Below the pieces are notes generated by a model, which worked only from the letters and a program-made list of their open reading frames with translations, did no database searches and had not been told where the DNA came from. A program made the translations under genes and the position numbers. A stretch of 64,000 nucleotides of DNA from Fasciola hepatica (lineage: Eukaryota > Platyhelminthes > Trematoda > Plagiorchiida > Fasciolidae): assembly GCA_948099385.1 (NCBI GenBank), contig CANUEZ040000029.1, positions 4,123,501 to 4,187,500 on the forward strand, given 5' to 3'. This document shows positions 11,236 to 23,823 of this stretch, piece by piece. Within the stretch, counting starts at the first letter, position 1. Each line of letters starts with the position of its first letter.

Positions 11236-12573
11236 CATCGTGAATGAATCTCTCGACAAATGATCGAGTGGTACCAGTGGAAAAAACTAGCAGCTTGATA
11301 AGATATTGCAATAAAATAACTGAACGCTGTTGTGAATATCAGATTGTAGAGCAACGCTGCTACTGAAAAAAAACCAAAATGATGGCTGGGTTTCGGTTAG
11401 GCTGGTCACCGAAAAGTACCGACTACAAACAACTTGACATGTATAGCATGCACTGATTTCGTCCCTGTAAAGTGAGAAACTGAAATGTACCACGCAGTCC
11501 TATCCCATTCATATTGCTTCAAGTGGAAGTATTTACCACGATATCAGAGTATTATGAATTACCAAATAATACCACAGTCTCGTGCGGATAGGTTCGTGCA
11601 CGGAAGAACCACGGAAAGCACGAGAAATGGAAAGAGAAAGAAATCCGCAAACTGTATTCATTAAGATGACAAAACGATTGAGTGTTCTCGTTTATTCTGT
11701 ATCTACGTGAAATTTCAAATAATATACATCCACAGACAATGTGCACAAGCTTGTTCTGAGTGTGATTAGGACACATCTATATTGTATGCTTTTCATGAGT
11801 AGTATTCGGGAATGTATCATATAGGAATATTTGTTCTAGTAGTAATTTTCTTTTTCACTCTTTTTCAGATTTATTTTTCATGGTTCAAACAGAACAGCCT
11901 GTAGATTAAACATTCCATAGTCAGTCTAGATATGTGTGACTGATATATCTGTTGTCAGATTTATTATATGTTGTCAAGATAGAAGATGCAAAATATTTCC
12001 CATCTCTAGGGGAACGTAACTGAGTTCATTTTGAACTGAAAATGTTGACAGCGAACTCGAACCCCGGCGTAACCAGGGAGCAATCAGATGACTTTGCTTT
12101 CTCTTTGTTAAGCTCGTGAAACGGGTTAGCAATAATCCAAATTGAAAAAGAAGAAGTTTAGCCGAGAAATTGTGGTTTGAATGTTCATTCTATTTGTTGT
12201 GTGAAAGCATTATATTCGATCTGTAAGATATTTGTGGAAGCTCTCCACCCTTTGATTCACATTGCCTGCTAGAGTTTAAGCGCGTAATTGGTCACTTTCT
12301 CGAACCAGTGTCCTAAATGATTTCATTCAAGTGATCATGACATATACTCAATGCCTATTTAGGTTTTAAGTAGCATCTGGACAATGGGAAATGAGGTGCC
12401 GTGGATAATGGACATCCTTTAAAGTCATCAGTTTACAGGTAATTTTATTTTGATGACAGAAGCAATCTTACCATATAGTCTAGTCAGACCGATTTAGTTA
12501 ACGGGCTATAATGAACGAATTTCGTCGTCTGGACCACTGGTTTTGAAAAATCCCTTCTGGTTATTAAGATTTA
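11236..12573. other. no confident gene
   Basis: Only short, low-complexity open frames on both strands. A minus-strand frame at about 11705-11776 could be an upstream exon of the 10.3-10.6 kb candidate, with a phase that would fit, but the signal is weak. Confidence 0.4.
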
Positions 12574-12795
12574 TCATTGATTCGGATCTGATAAAAGGTT
12601 TGCTTCAGCAATTTTTATTGTGAAAGAACAGAATGACAACTGTGAACTAAATAACAAGTTCAATTTCGGAAATACTCTTACTTGTCTCTGCAAAAAGTGA
12701 ACGAGTTCTTCAAACCAAAGTTTTAGGAGACAGGAAAACTCCTTGCGTAGACTAATTATTGAGAGATGTACCGGAGGGTGTGAAATTTTCTTCAT
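12574..12795 (-). CDS. candidate two-exon gene, last exons, unknown protein
   Basis: Minus-strand exon 12682-12795 opens at ATG 12795 (an in-frame TAA lies just upstream) and reads 38 codons, including SLRKEFSCLLKLWFEELVHF, up to a strong GTAAGA donor in phase 0. A 42 bp intron follows, with an acceptor (tatttagttcacag), and exon 12574-12639 continues in phase 0 to TGA. The 42 bp intron matches the very short introns known in trematodes. The predicted 59-residue product has no recognised domain. It may be the tail of a longer gene whose upstream exons lie beyond the SINE cluster. Confidence 0.32.
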   Translation of the reverse strand: MKKISHPPVHLSIISLRKEFSCLLKLWFEELVHFLQRQVRVFPKLNLLFSSQLSFCSFTIKIAEANLLSDPNQ

Positions 12796-12861
12796 GAATA
12801 CAGTTTAATTAATTAAAATTCATGGTGTAATAGAAATTTAACTTCAGCTTTTCACATCAAA

Positions 12862-12949
12862 AAGTCCAAATCCGCGAGCCCGAATAGAACCGGTGATATT
12901 CCCTTTACCGCACGGATGCTCAACCAAATGAGCTGTGGCGGTGCTACCA
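12862..12949 (-). repeat. tRNA-derived SINE head (minus)
   Basis: On the minus strand, GCTCATTTGGTTGAGCATC is a good RNA polymerase III A-box region, followed about 45 nt later by a degenerate B box (ACCGGTTCTATTC). The spacing and sequence are those of a tRNA-derived SINE head. It does not fold as a full tRNA. Confidence 0.6.
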
Positions 12950-13094
12950 GTCGGGTGTGAATAGCACAGGTGAAAAGCCAGTAAAGCGCGAACCGCTATT
13001 CGAATAATACACATCAGCTATCTTGGTTTTATTCACTTCCCAATGGGATGAACTGCACACGACTGAATGTGATCCAGCGAACACTGGAATATAT

Positions 13095-13200
13095 TTGTGG
13101 AATATAGTGTCAGCACGAGCAGATTGAATCTTATACAGTGGAAAATACACTTGCATTTTCCACATCCGAAAGTTCAGCCCCACGAGCAGGACTCGAACCA
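13095..13200 (-). repeat. SINE body with B box (minus)
   Basis: The minus strand carries a near-consensus B box, GGTTCGAGTCC, at 13189-13199, followed by a body (GGGGCTGAACTTTCGGATGT and the GTGTATTTTCC region) that is similar to the body of the plus-strand copy next to it and to the copy near 15.1 kb. The upstream A-box half is missing, apparently cut off where the plus-strand copy begins. Confidence 0.6.
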
Positions 13201-13229
13201 GCATCATTAAAAGTACACTTGAGTTTTTC

Positions 13230-13412
13230 TAACCCGAGAGGTCGTACCGCAGTAGTTCACTTGGTGGAGCATCTGCCCGTTAGGTGGGATGTTGCCTGTT
13301 CGATTCTGGGTCGCGTTCCTAGACTACTGAATATAAAAATGCGAGTGGATTTTCCGTCACATGAGATTCAGGCTCCTAGTGCCAACAATACATTCTTTGA
13401 GTTCATTTCATA
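13230..13412 (+). repeat. tRNA-derived SINE, plus-strand copy
   Basis: An A-box-like AGTAGTTCACTTGGTGGAGC lies at 13251-13270 and a B box TGTTCGATTCTGG at 13298-13310, followed by a body with ATGAGATTCAGGCTCCTAGT and a tail towards 13412. It is the most complete copy of the family in the window. A 91-codon open frame across it is a by-product. Confidence 0.65.
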
Positions 13413-13979
13413 GATAAATGTACCCTACATGTGGTGGATATCAGATCCTCCGAATCAGTCCACAGCCGCCGGTCTTCTTCCCCAATATTGGCGTCTTCGC
13501 AAATGGTCACAACCTTCTTCCTGAAATGTTGCACTATGGCTATATGGTAAAAATGAAGTAAATGTAGAGAACAAACCCAAAGAAAATATCCCCACCTCCA
13601 TCACACAAGAAGGTGCAGGTTATTACTTTTATTCACCAAAGGCATGTACTTGACAGCCACGTGGGCTTAAGGACATTGTTAACATGGGAGCATGCATTCA
13701 GGCAACAGCTGAACTCCGCCTCGTGTATTCGTTCCCGGGAACAGCCGATTCTCAAGTAAATGCAAGAGAATTGAATTGACTCTTCTTAATTACAATGTTG
13801 AAATAACAGTTACTGAAACTGAACCAGCTACCAACTTCGACATTGTGAACAGCTTCATTTTTACTTACTGTGAATCACCGTACAGTGTGGACACTCAATT
13901 CACCATCGAAAACCATCGAATCACAGCCGTTTCATCCCTGTTAAGGCCAATCGGTATTATACGTCTACCCAGACCCCAG

Positions 13980-14660
13980 CTAGCTCTCGGACCCAGGGTG
14001 CACGATCCTCAGTTAAACATCTTGGCTGGTCTCCAACGGTTTATTGAGGTCATATGTTACATGACTTAGTGTCCTTCCACCACGGGTTTTGAATGTTATC
14101 GGAGCGTTTCCTGCTCAGACATCGACTCCCATGAAGGAGGACATCGCCTTGGGGGCCTTGGTACAACGTTCATTCAGAGAATGGCTAACAGAAAAAGATA
14201 ATTTGCAACATAGAGTAAACCCAGGAGAACTCCCTTTATTGGCTCACCAGTCAAATCTGAAGCTACAGAGTAAACAGTTACGTGACTTGACTTGACACAA
14301 GAGTACTAGATGTGTTTTGCTGATGGGCTGCAGACAGTAATATTTATCGTGACTATGCTGAGATTCCAGTTCTTGATTTATTCTTTCATCAGATGTTACA
14401 AGAAAGATGAAGTACTTTCGTCGAATCCTGGCTGTTCTTCTGACTGTTCAGGTAAACCTGTGGTGCCACATATGTTAGCCGAGTGAAGAACATTATTTTA
14501 CGGGGAAGCCGAGGATGATCGCTACGAAGTAACTGATTAGTCTGGGTACGGACGACTGCCTCTTTTCCGTGCTATTTCAGGTCGTGCTGCACGCGTTATA
14601 TCCAACTCCGAGTCACAAGATAATGAGAGTGAAAACGAAGACAACACACCCCTCACGTAA
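13980..14660 (+). CDS. candidate four-exon gene, 3' part
   Basis: Exons 13980-14048, 14119-14249, 14393-14451 and 14581-14660 join with agreeing phases (0, 2, 1) to TAA 14658-14660. Exon 1 reads LALGPRVHDPQLNILAGLQR, exon 2 includes ALGALVQRSFREWLTEKDNL, exon 3 is CYKKDEVLSSNPGCSSDCS, and the last exon encodes an acidic, Ser/Asn/Glu-rich tail that contains SNSESQDNESENEDN. The acceptors of exons 3 and 4 (tttattctttcatcag, ccgtgctatttcag) are strong; the exon 2 donor (GTCAAA) is weak, and an alternative GTAAAC donor lies at 14215. GC rises to about 47-50%. The frame upstream of 13980 is also open back to 13776, so exon 1 may be longer. No family is recognised. Confidence 0.36.
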
Positions 14661-15001
14661 CGATAATATTTTGCATTGTCATCATTATATTTAGTAATGG
14701 TGTTGCCAAGTGTTTGTCAATACAGATTCTATTGAAGACTTCAAAGGTTCTTTCTTTCTGAAAGATACCGCCATTAGCTACAGCTGAATACATCAGTTAT
14801 TGGGTCATCAAGCCGGACCTGTGCCCGTAAGCAAGCCGGTGCACGCCCACGAGTTTTTCTAGCTGAAGCAGGACTGATCACGTCACCTGCAACCGCTTAG
14901 TCGTTCGGGGGAATAACTTTTCACGAGAATGCTCTCACCGTATCACTCTCTCTTTTCTTCCTATTTGACTGACTGATTCTTCTTTATCATCCCGTATCAT
15001 T

Positions 15002-15180
15002 AAAATAATTGAATTCATAGAATGCACAACTGACACGAGGAGACTCGATGTAAGATGTTGGAAGATCCACCAGAAATTTCCTTATCCAAAAGTTCAGTCC
15101 GAGGGGCCAAATTCTGACTGCAGAGTTTCTGCTGCCAAGAAGATGCCCCGTTAGCTGGAATTTCGCTTTACGGCTGAACA
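15002..15180 (-). repeat. diverged SINE body copy (minus)
   Basis: The reverse complement resembles the 13.33-13.41 kb SINE body: a GTGGATCTTCC segment, then CATCGAGTCTCCTCGTGTCA, then ATTCTATGAATTCA. It is strongly diverged and the promoter boxes are not clear. Confidence 0.45.
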
Positions 15181-15199
15181 AAAGTGACTTACGCAAACT

Positions 15200-18100
15200 A
15201 AATATGCACGACTGGGATGGTTCAAAAACGAATTATCAAAAAGGTATGCACCTACACTACCTATTTTGATCTTCAATACGTGCCTTTTTAATAAGTTGCC
15301 AAATCTGCGCTTCCGCACTTTTAGGAAGAAGGGTTTATCATACAAATTTATTCACATACGTCGATCAAAGTCCAAGCCAGTCTTGTTTAGTAGCTGAAAT
15401 ATGTTTCCCTGTTTCATTCTTTCCTTTTCTTGACCAATCATGATCGTCCTTGGGTATCCTACGTTGAAAGTCCTGATTTTAGGAAAAGTCCTCCTGCGTT
15501 TCACCGGGAACGATTGTCAGGACTACAGAAAATCCAATCGTAATTTTGGAAAGGGATCAAACTCAAAAATGTATGCACTATTATTTTCTGAAATGTTTTT
15601 ATATCCAGTTATAATCTCCTGGTTTACAGTACACGTTTCTTTCTCCTATCCATACCGGCAAATTTGTACGTATCAAGAACATGCAGGACGTTTTTGCGTC
15701 TCTGGAAATATATGTTACCGGTTTTGATCTGTAATTTATACCTTCATGGTCCATTAATGTTTAACGGGATTGGTGATTCATACCCTTCTATTACGCCAAG
15801 AATCACCCAAGTATCTATCTATCTACCCATCTGTCTGGTTAACGCGAAAGAGAAAGAATAATCTACACAATGAAAACAGTTTATAGGTGACGAGTGAATA
15901 ATGGTGAGAGAAACTGCGAAATCACGGTATTTAACAACCGCTCTCTAGCTAAAGGATACTCATGCTTTAAAGGTGATCGGATAACATGTCCGAGTGCTCT
16001 TTTCTCGAGTACATGTTGTTCAATTCACGACGTAGATTATACGGCAAATTTCCCCCTGGTCTATGATTAGCGAATAATTCTTCCACCCTAGAATATCCAT
16101 CTCCTCAAGAGTCAGTTATTCCGCGGATCACGTACGACTGACATACGGTACATTTTCAGTTTAGTTTTGATAAAGCACTTTTTATGCAACATTCGAATAA
16201 AATATTGCCGAACCTTAAGCAAAACTGTTCGTCATGAAAGTACCATAGCAATAACCGGAATTAAAAAGTGTTCATCGGTTCAGTTCTTCACTAACACGTA
16301 TCTCCTTATAATTTGCAATTACTTGATAACTTATTCCAATACATTTTGATGTAACAGGCTTTACATCTGTTTTGGAAAAAGTTATCCATAACCAGGCTCG
16401 CCGGCGGATCCATTAATCTAGATGTTGATAAACAAACCGACTTAATTTGATGTGTGTAATGATATTGAAAGTTATATCAATAGTATTCATAGAAATAATC
16501 TTTTCTGGCCCTCTGTTCATTTTTAAGTGTGAAAATCTTCCGGAAGGGGCGTTGCAAATATCCAAAGATCCCCGCGGCGACTGCATAAAAACCTATATAT
16601 GCATGCGGTAAAGTTCGTCAAGATCATCATTCGCCCAGAAAAGTGAGTGAACTCCGGAAAATTACATAGTTGTTCAGGTAAACTCATAAACTTTCACTGA
16701 ATCTCCGTATGTATGCTGGGAAAATGAACATATTGAAAAGCGAGGTATGTTTACCCACATCACTCTGTTCTGCATAAAACGGGCCTGACTCACGACAGTC
16801 AGTTGTGTCATGGATTAGAACTCTGTCGAGCAAATCCGTTCAATGAAGACCTTTTTTAACTATGGCGTGTTTCAAAGAGGTTACCGGCTCGCTTTTGATC
16901 ATTACTGTATTCAAAGCCAAGCATAGGCGCATTTTCGTTGTCTTTGGAAAATCGGACAAACATCCCTTCTGTTAGTCATGTTAAAAGCTTCATGAACATA
17001 CGGTTACTAGCAAAAATGTGATACTAAATTTAGACACAATTTCGATTTTTGGTAACAGGTAGCCAGGTCGTTCAAATTGTCGATAGTCGGTCAACGGTTC
17101 TGTTCCGGTGCACTAAATGACGCCGATTAAGACTGCTTTCATCGCGCTCCTGCCAAGGATTGTCATATACCTGCAGAATAGTACCCTGATTTACGAATGC
17201 GTTAGGTATTCACAGAAATAAAACGTTGATTTATGAGAGCTATTTAGTTACCGGTCAGTGATGCATTTCATTGAAACGCGGATATCGAAAAATTGTGAAA
17301 GCCCTCTTTCCAATAATTCAAAAAACTGAACAATTAATCTCACTGAAATATTCCGAGGTTAGGTTCCAAGAGAATAAGGTGAACTATTTCAATTTTGCGG
17401 CACAAAGCTTCTCTGGGTTTTCCAGAACTAACTGAAATGGTCTGAATCTGGAATTATCACACTGTGATCACGCACATTTGGTGCATTAGATCTGACAACA
17501 AGTATGGAGCATGTCTGATGGATATTTTGTTGAACTTCCAAAATTAATGGCCGTAAATAGGGAGGTCACTGTTCGTTCTACCGAACACAGCTGGCCTAAA
17601 ATATATCAAAAACGCACAAACCGAGAAACAACAGCCTGCATGTGACAAGGTCACCTGCCAATGCAGACTCGGTGATGTGCTCATTCCTTTTAGATCTCAC
17701 ATGATTTACACTGCATGCTTCTGGCCGACTGATACTTTGTAGCCTTCTAACCCACAAAAGTGGTTCTTTTCTGGGGATGCAAAACAGAGTCTTTGACTAA
17801 ACACACTGACCCAGAAAGCAATGGAGCATTAGCTCAACGTGGGGACGCGACTGAAGCACACGTCAGGAAAATCCTGGCCTGTCCTGCGAAAACATATTGC
17901 TTATATTTTGTTCCATTTTGTAATAATCTGGCTTGTGCCGATCTCCTTCGGGGGTCATTCGTTTGCCCAATACAAGCATTTAAGCTAACAGTCCGTAGAC
18001 GGAACGGTTTCATTTGATCCTTTAGATGCCTAGCTTCGGTGGGAGCTACCTGCCCAGTGGAAACTTACTTGTTGTGGTTGGAAGATAAACAAAGACTATA

Positions 18101-21100
18101 ATTTTTTGAAAATCAACATTTCATCATTAAACCTCAAACAAGGTGAGAAAAACTACATCGTTTACGGTTTTGGAAGGACATGGTGAGTTACTACAGTCAG
18201 CTTTCCATCTAAACATGTTTATAGGTTGGAAAATATCAAAAACGAGCCCGTAGATTTCACTCCTCGAAGTACGTTGTCCTCCTAGTTTGGACTTTGTTTG
18301 ATAAGTCGAGGTGATCAGACAACAACAGGGCAGAATGTATGTAAAACGTGGTCAGTGAACTTATTCGAGCAGGATGTACCAAGTCTGCGGGTGGAAGTCA
18401 AAGCAGTACGCTCTAGACGTCTTCCAAATTTCCCTTCATCTGAACAGCTTCTACGCCGAACTTTCTTCTCTTTGTTTTCTCCTTTTGGACTCCAGAACTC
18501 TTCAGGGCAGAGATGAAAATCAGAACAGAATAAAACAATAGCATTTGAACTAAACTCCCTCTTTTTTTCAGAGCTTAAAATAGGATATGCACTACTGGAG
18601 CTTCTGGGTATTTAAAAACGCGTTAAAAGTGTCAATATGATGACAGTGTACCGAAGTACAATAAACAGCTCCCCAGGAGTTTATTATGTTTCGCAAAAGT
18701 TAAATCAACCGAGGTTTCACAGTGTATCCGATAGTGAAAAGATGCTGAAACAGATCCTCCACTCAAGGTACTGGTGATTTCGTCGCACATTTTCACTAGT
18801 ATTAGTCTTTCAGTTACCCGGAACTCTGGGTTTGAAAAATGCTCAAATGTTTCTTTTCCAAATTAGTTTTATATTTATTTTGGCTAAATTTTTGTGGATT
18901 CTCCACGAATGTCTCGAAGAAATCAAAGCATGATTTTATCCCTAATTTATGCCATGTCCATCAAAAAGTGTCCATTTCCGGTCTGATTCATCCGACAAAT
19001 AATATGTTACTAACGAATATAAACATGGTTTAAAACCGTGGTTCACCTGGTACTCCAGTCAGATATTCTTTTCCAGCTAGTTAATGAGCATGAGACACTG
19101 GTGATGAAAACAATAATGATACTGATAATACAAATCATGAAATTGTTTGAAGTGAATAGTATTTGTTTTGAAAAATATTCATTGCTGTATGTGGAGGCAA
19201 CACATGTACCGATCACCGATATTTAAACCAGAAAAGATGAATCTGGTCAAGTTCATATTCGTCGAATTTTCATTTGATTTAAACAATTACAGTTCCAGAA
19301 AAAAATATATCGTGCCTAGATCCTCAGTTATCAAATGCCAACTGGATATTCAGAAAAAATCTCAATGTTTATATGAATAAAGTTCTTTTGGTCGACATTT
19401 AGCAAACGGAGAGTTCATAGAAGAGTCATCGGAATTCCTTTTGACCAACACTTTTGTCTCAAACAAATTCTACTTACACAAATTTTTCTCACTATGCTAA
19501 ATAGACGGGTAACGTAATAAATGCTATATGGCAATATAGAGTAATCCGTTTTTCATGCGGATCTGCATACCATTGAATTTGTGTAAGTTTGCCTACCACG
19601 GTATTCTTTCCTTGGAGCTTTTAATTGGGAAATAAATCATGCATGGAGCAAGATTTATTGTTTCAAACTAAGAAGTTGGAATTCACAGTGGTTGATTTCA
19701 TCAGTGACGAACGAATGATAATTTCACTCATGAGCAGTACTGTTTGCTCTGGTGTCTTCTGTGAGTGACTTGCAGAGATAACCCAGATTACTGGGAACGC
19801 TTTTGGAGATTGCAGCATAACTAACCACTGAACAGCAAATTCTATCCTAAATGGGAAACAAATTGGTGACTTTCATGTAGAGGTTTATGAGCGGCTTTGC
19901 TCATTTTTTGTAGATGCTTCAGAGGAAGTTTCTTTAAAAAACGGGAGAACCGTAGAGTAAATAGGAGAGGCAATATGGCTCGTTGAATTAAATATGGAGA
20001 GGCCTGGAATTCTCGGGAAAAACATGAAAGATGATTAGATGCGTCCGATGAAACTCATTTTCCCTACGTTGTGCCGATCTTCCCTAATAATGTGATTGAT
20101 AAGAGCTAGTATAACTTTGTCAAGGACAGTTTATCAACGATAGACTAAATAACGCAGATATCACTGGGCTTAGTGAAAGCCGCTCCCAACTGAATAGAAC
20201 TCCAGTACATTTTTCACACGTGTTTCCGGTTGCTGAACAGTGGACATTTTAAAGACTTCGTTTTTGCAAGTTCCTCCCAACAGCGCCCATTTTCATGTGG
20301 TTCCCAAAGTTGTCTTTGTGCTCAAGGAAGTGATTGTTGAATTCTCTGTATGTGAAATTAAATTCTATATGGAGTTGCGTCGTAGATTTTAGGGTGAGAG
20401 TTATCCGAAAAACCTTCGATGATATGCTAATTGTGATAACAACTTATGGTGACACAGATTAAATGCAGTTGCTTTCATTACCTTTTAGGGCGATTCTTAT
20501 CCTCCTTCAGTAACTGGGGAATGTATGCTGTTCACGCAGTTCTGACTGCATACTTACAACCTTGGAACACGGTTCGCGTTTACTAACAATGCCATTTGCC
20601 TATTAAAACCCGTTTTACAGACTCGATGGCAGAATGATTTTAGTGGACACTCAATCGTTCTTGTATGCCTAATTCCTGTCCTTCTGAAAAGAGTAATCCA
20701 GATCAGACCAAAGAATGATGTTCCAAACTCTTAGTTATTCCGATCAAATTTCAATCTTGATTCATCTTAAAAGTCACCAGTTCCTAACCCAAAAATGAGA
20801 AGAACAAACACAGCCTGCTGCACATTGCACTCCGTTTATGTCAATATATTTCAACACAGTTGTAAAGTAGGAAGCGGACATAATCAGATATACACAGTAT
20901 AGTCAAAAGTGGTACTCGGTCGTCCTAGTGAGACACGGGTATTCCATGCCTGATCCCATTTGGAATAGACTGTAGCTACTCCTTGGTAGCCTGTGAAATC
21001 TTATTCATGGTGTGATCGTTGATGGCTATGAAGCAACTGCAGGTATGTACAGTGGTTCAAGTCTCATTGGATTAGGTGACAATGCGATCAGTTGAGTAAA

Positions 21101-22172
21101 CTTCGGTTGGGTTCATTTCCTGAAACGGAAAGGATAGAGGCAACATTCGTCAAAACTAGAAGTTTCTCAGGTTAACGAAAATGTAGATACCTATCAGTCC
21201 CATGCTTTTCTCGATAGCTCCACGGCATCAGTGACTTTTAAACCGGACCGGAAATGGTCCATATAGAAAGTGTTTCCCAATCAAAGATTTGTATTGTAAT
21301 AGATGTACCATAAAGCTCAGCATGAATGAAGGTGGTAAACATTCAATCGAATAGGCGAAGCCGGGTTAGGAAGATAACTAATGAGTAATGACAGAAGTTA
21401 TGGTCCATAAATGTAAAGCACACATCTGTACAGTGTTTTACGGAATATGACCGTTTGCTGTCTTATAGTCGATTTTGTTACCTTCAAACCGCTATAATCC
21501 TATCAATCTTATCGTACTAGTTTTATTTGATGCCGGTACTCAAAAATATATTCGGAATTTTTGTACAATATAATCTACCATGCCCTATTGGTGAATTCTT
21601 TTTCCCGAGCACTTATGCCAAGATTTCAGGTTAAAAGTTAATACTGAGCTCGAACAAAGAATGATTATGATGCTTTTCAGTCACACTTACTCCCATCAAC
21701 AGTATTTCCATTAGGCACATACTGTTCCACAATAATTTAATCCACACAGATTTCAACATGGTAGACATCCAAATTACTGGCGTAAACAGGCCAACTTTAC
21801 TCATTCACGAAACCGCATCCCTAGGAGATATCAAGTGAATAAAACGTAACCATACTCTAGATTGATTCTCAGTGGAATCGATCATCTGAGCTTCACCCCG
21901 TCCTTTTTCCTAGTTTGGGATATCCAACCAGGAACAGATTGTGCTCATTTAGAAATTTTCGATTTCACATGTTTTAGTAAATTCCATCCCCCCCCCCAAC
22001 TAGTACGTATTATCCGTTTTTGTTTTTTATACTAGGCCCTGCATTTTATTTTGCAGGCTAGAAGAGACTCATCAAAAATCAGAAGTGAAGAATTTTTATT
22101 GACGATCTAAGGACACATCTGCCGCACCCAAGAAATCAGGCTTTTTCCCCATCGATTCTAACTACTTGTTTG
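15200..22172. other. large AT-rich region without a supported gene
   Basis: No recognisable domain, RNA gene or repeat is supported over this stretch. Isolated splice-like sites occur, for example donors GTATGT at 16745 and 21037 and a GTAAGT on the minus strand near 18088, but the adjacent frames are short or closed. A C10 homopolymer lies at 21989-21998. Confidence 0.5.
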
Positions 22173-22546
22173 TCAACATAGTATTACGAAGCAAACCAGT
22201 AGATCAGTTTCACTTCTTCTTAACAACGATTCCCCGTCACATATTGTAAAGAAGAAGTAACACGAAGTGTATGCCGGGAAAATTTTGCTGCACCTGCATA
22301 CTGTTGTCAGCGGGGTTTTTTCATAGCCAGTGAAATAACCATTGAAGAAGTGGCGGAATGATAATTGATAAGAAAGAACGAGAATTGGGGAGGGAAAAAG
22401 TGTTTTTGATCACCTGGGTAGGACTGAATGATCAGCCCTTCGAGCTGTTTGCACCATTTAGGTTTATAATACATATTGACTAGGGCCTCAACATACCTCG
22501 AGTATTTAGTGTTGTAAGTGACCTCAAACGAATGACTAGATCTATG
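22173..22546 (-). CDS. candidate last two exons of an unknown gene
   Basis: Minus-strand exon 22414-22546 follows an acceptor (gagcaaaaaacag) and encodes 44 codons, including RYVEALVNMYYKPKWCKQLE, ending in phase 1 at a GTGATC donor. The next exon, 22173-22300, starts in phase 1 after ctgacaacag, reads CRCSKIFPAYTSCYFFFTIC and continues to a TGA at 22173-22175. The phases agree and the intron is 113 bp. The family is unknown. An upstream exon near 22633-22668 could fit. Confidence 0.28.
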
Positions 22547-23405
22547 CTGTTTTTTGCTCAATCAAAAGTTGCGTAATTAATGGTTAGACTCGTTTGGTTT
22601 TGTTGGTGACATCGGTGGTGTGGACTGACTATTCGTGATATTCTAAAGCCACACTGGGCACTTCCTGCAAATTGTCATTCCCTTCAATGTTCCCTCAATT
22701 TCAGCGGTTTTATTACTGACGATACAACAATCCCTGTGACTGCACGTATGCATATCCAGTGAAATAGATGGAAATACTTTGAGCAAACCAGTTTCTGAAT
22801 TGGACTTGCAAATTTCACGTCTGTAGCCGTCTCCTCTTAGATATGCCCTGCGAATTTTACGTCAGTAAAAAAACCGTTCAGTAAGTCTTGTGAGAAAGTG
22901 TATTGTGAAACTTTTTCTGTCAAACAAATACTGGAGACCCTCACAACATTTTGAATGGATTTATCGGAGGGCGGGCCGGGAGCAGTTCAATTTAATTGGG
23001 TCACAATCACTGAAATTTCTGAACGTTTCGACTCCCATGTTATTTCAATGACGACTAGCTTATTTGTCACGAGGTCCTGTAAAACAGCGTTTGTTTTATA
23101 ACTGCGAAGATGCTTTATCACTCAGTGAAAATCCCGTGCTTTTATTTTTCGGCTATTGATTTAAACGTCACTGAGTAAGCCCACAAAGAGTGCCCAAAGG
23201 CGGCACAGTTTTCTGCGCATGAGATTTATTTTGTAAACTGTACTGGGTGTGCATATCAAATCAGTTCATTTCAACCCTTTTTTGTGTGGCTTCCCTAAAA
23301 CAAACTAAGATAGAACGTCTTTAAATGAGAACTACTGCTGTATGGGAAAATACGATCCACAAGAACGATCCACCTACTAAACAGCTAAAGACTCTTACAC
23401 TTGAT

Positions 23406-23600
23406 CGGTGGTGGTCCAGCAGTTCAAGTAATTCGCTTACCCTATCGGAACTAAGAGGTTCGAAACCCGGCAATCACCAGTTGCTTTGGTGATAAAAGTG
23501 ATCCACTGTCATCCGGCTTGCTACCACATCCGACCTACTGGGACCTTATGCAGTTCACCGCTTCAAGTCTCAGGGTCTGTTTGCCGGTTATCCGTAACAG
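23406..23600 (+). repeat. tRNA-derived SINE (second type)
   Basis: A clear A-box region (CCAGCAGTTCAAGTAATTCG from 23416) and a B box (GGTTCGAAACCC at 23458-23469) are spaced as in a tRNA, with GGTGGTGGTCC before and CAATCACC after. This is a good tRNA-derived head followed by a unique-looking body. The head differs from that of the 13 kb family. The 3' end is not defined. Confidence 0.65.
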
Positions 23601-23823
23601 TAAGGTGGGCGTTTGTGGCTATGAGATATACTCTTCCACTGCGCTTGTGTGCAAACACGCAGTAAAATATAAACTAACGATTCTCCTGTGATCCACTAAA
23701 ATATCTCGAAAATTAGTGAAACAGATTACCCTTCTCGCAGATTTATTGTAGCCACCAGCTCAAACCTCAGAAGGACTCCTAATTGCACAACAGTGAATTG
23801 ACTCAACCGTTCGCCGTATGTAG

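Noticed and set aside
12868..12949. Functional tRNA gene on the minus strand
   Set aside because: The A and B boxes are present but acceptor and anticodon stems do not pair as a tRNA; a SINE head fits better.
14407..14451. Signal-peptide-like start MKYFRRILAVLLTVQ with a GTAAAC donor
   Set aside because: The same bases follow a strong acceptor and read in another frame (CYKKDEVLSSNPG...) that matches both neighbouring exons in phase; the signal-like frame does not join well.
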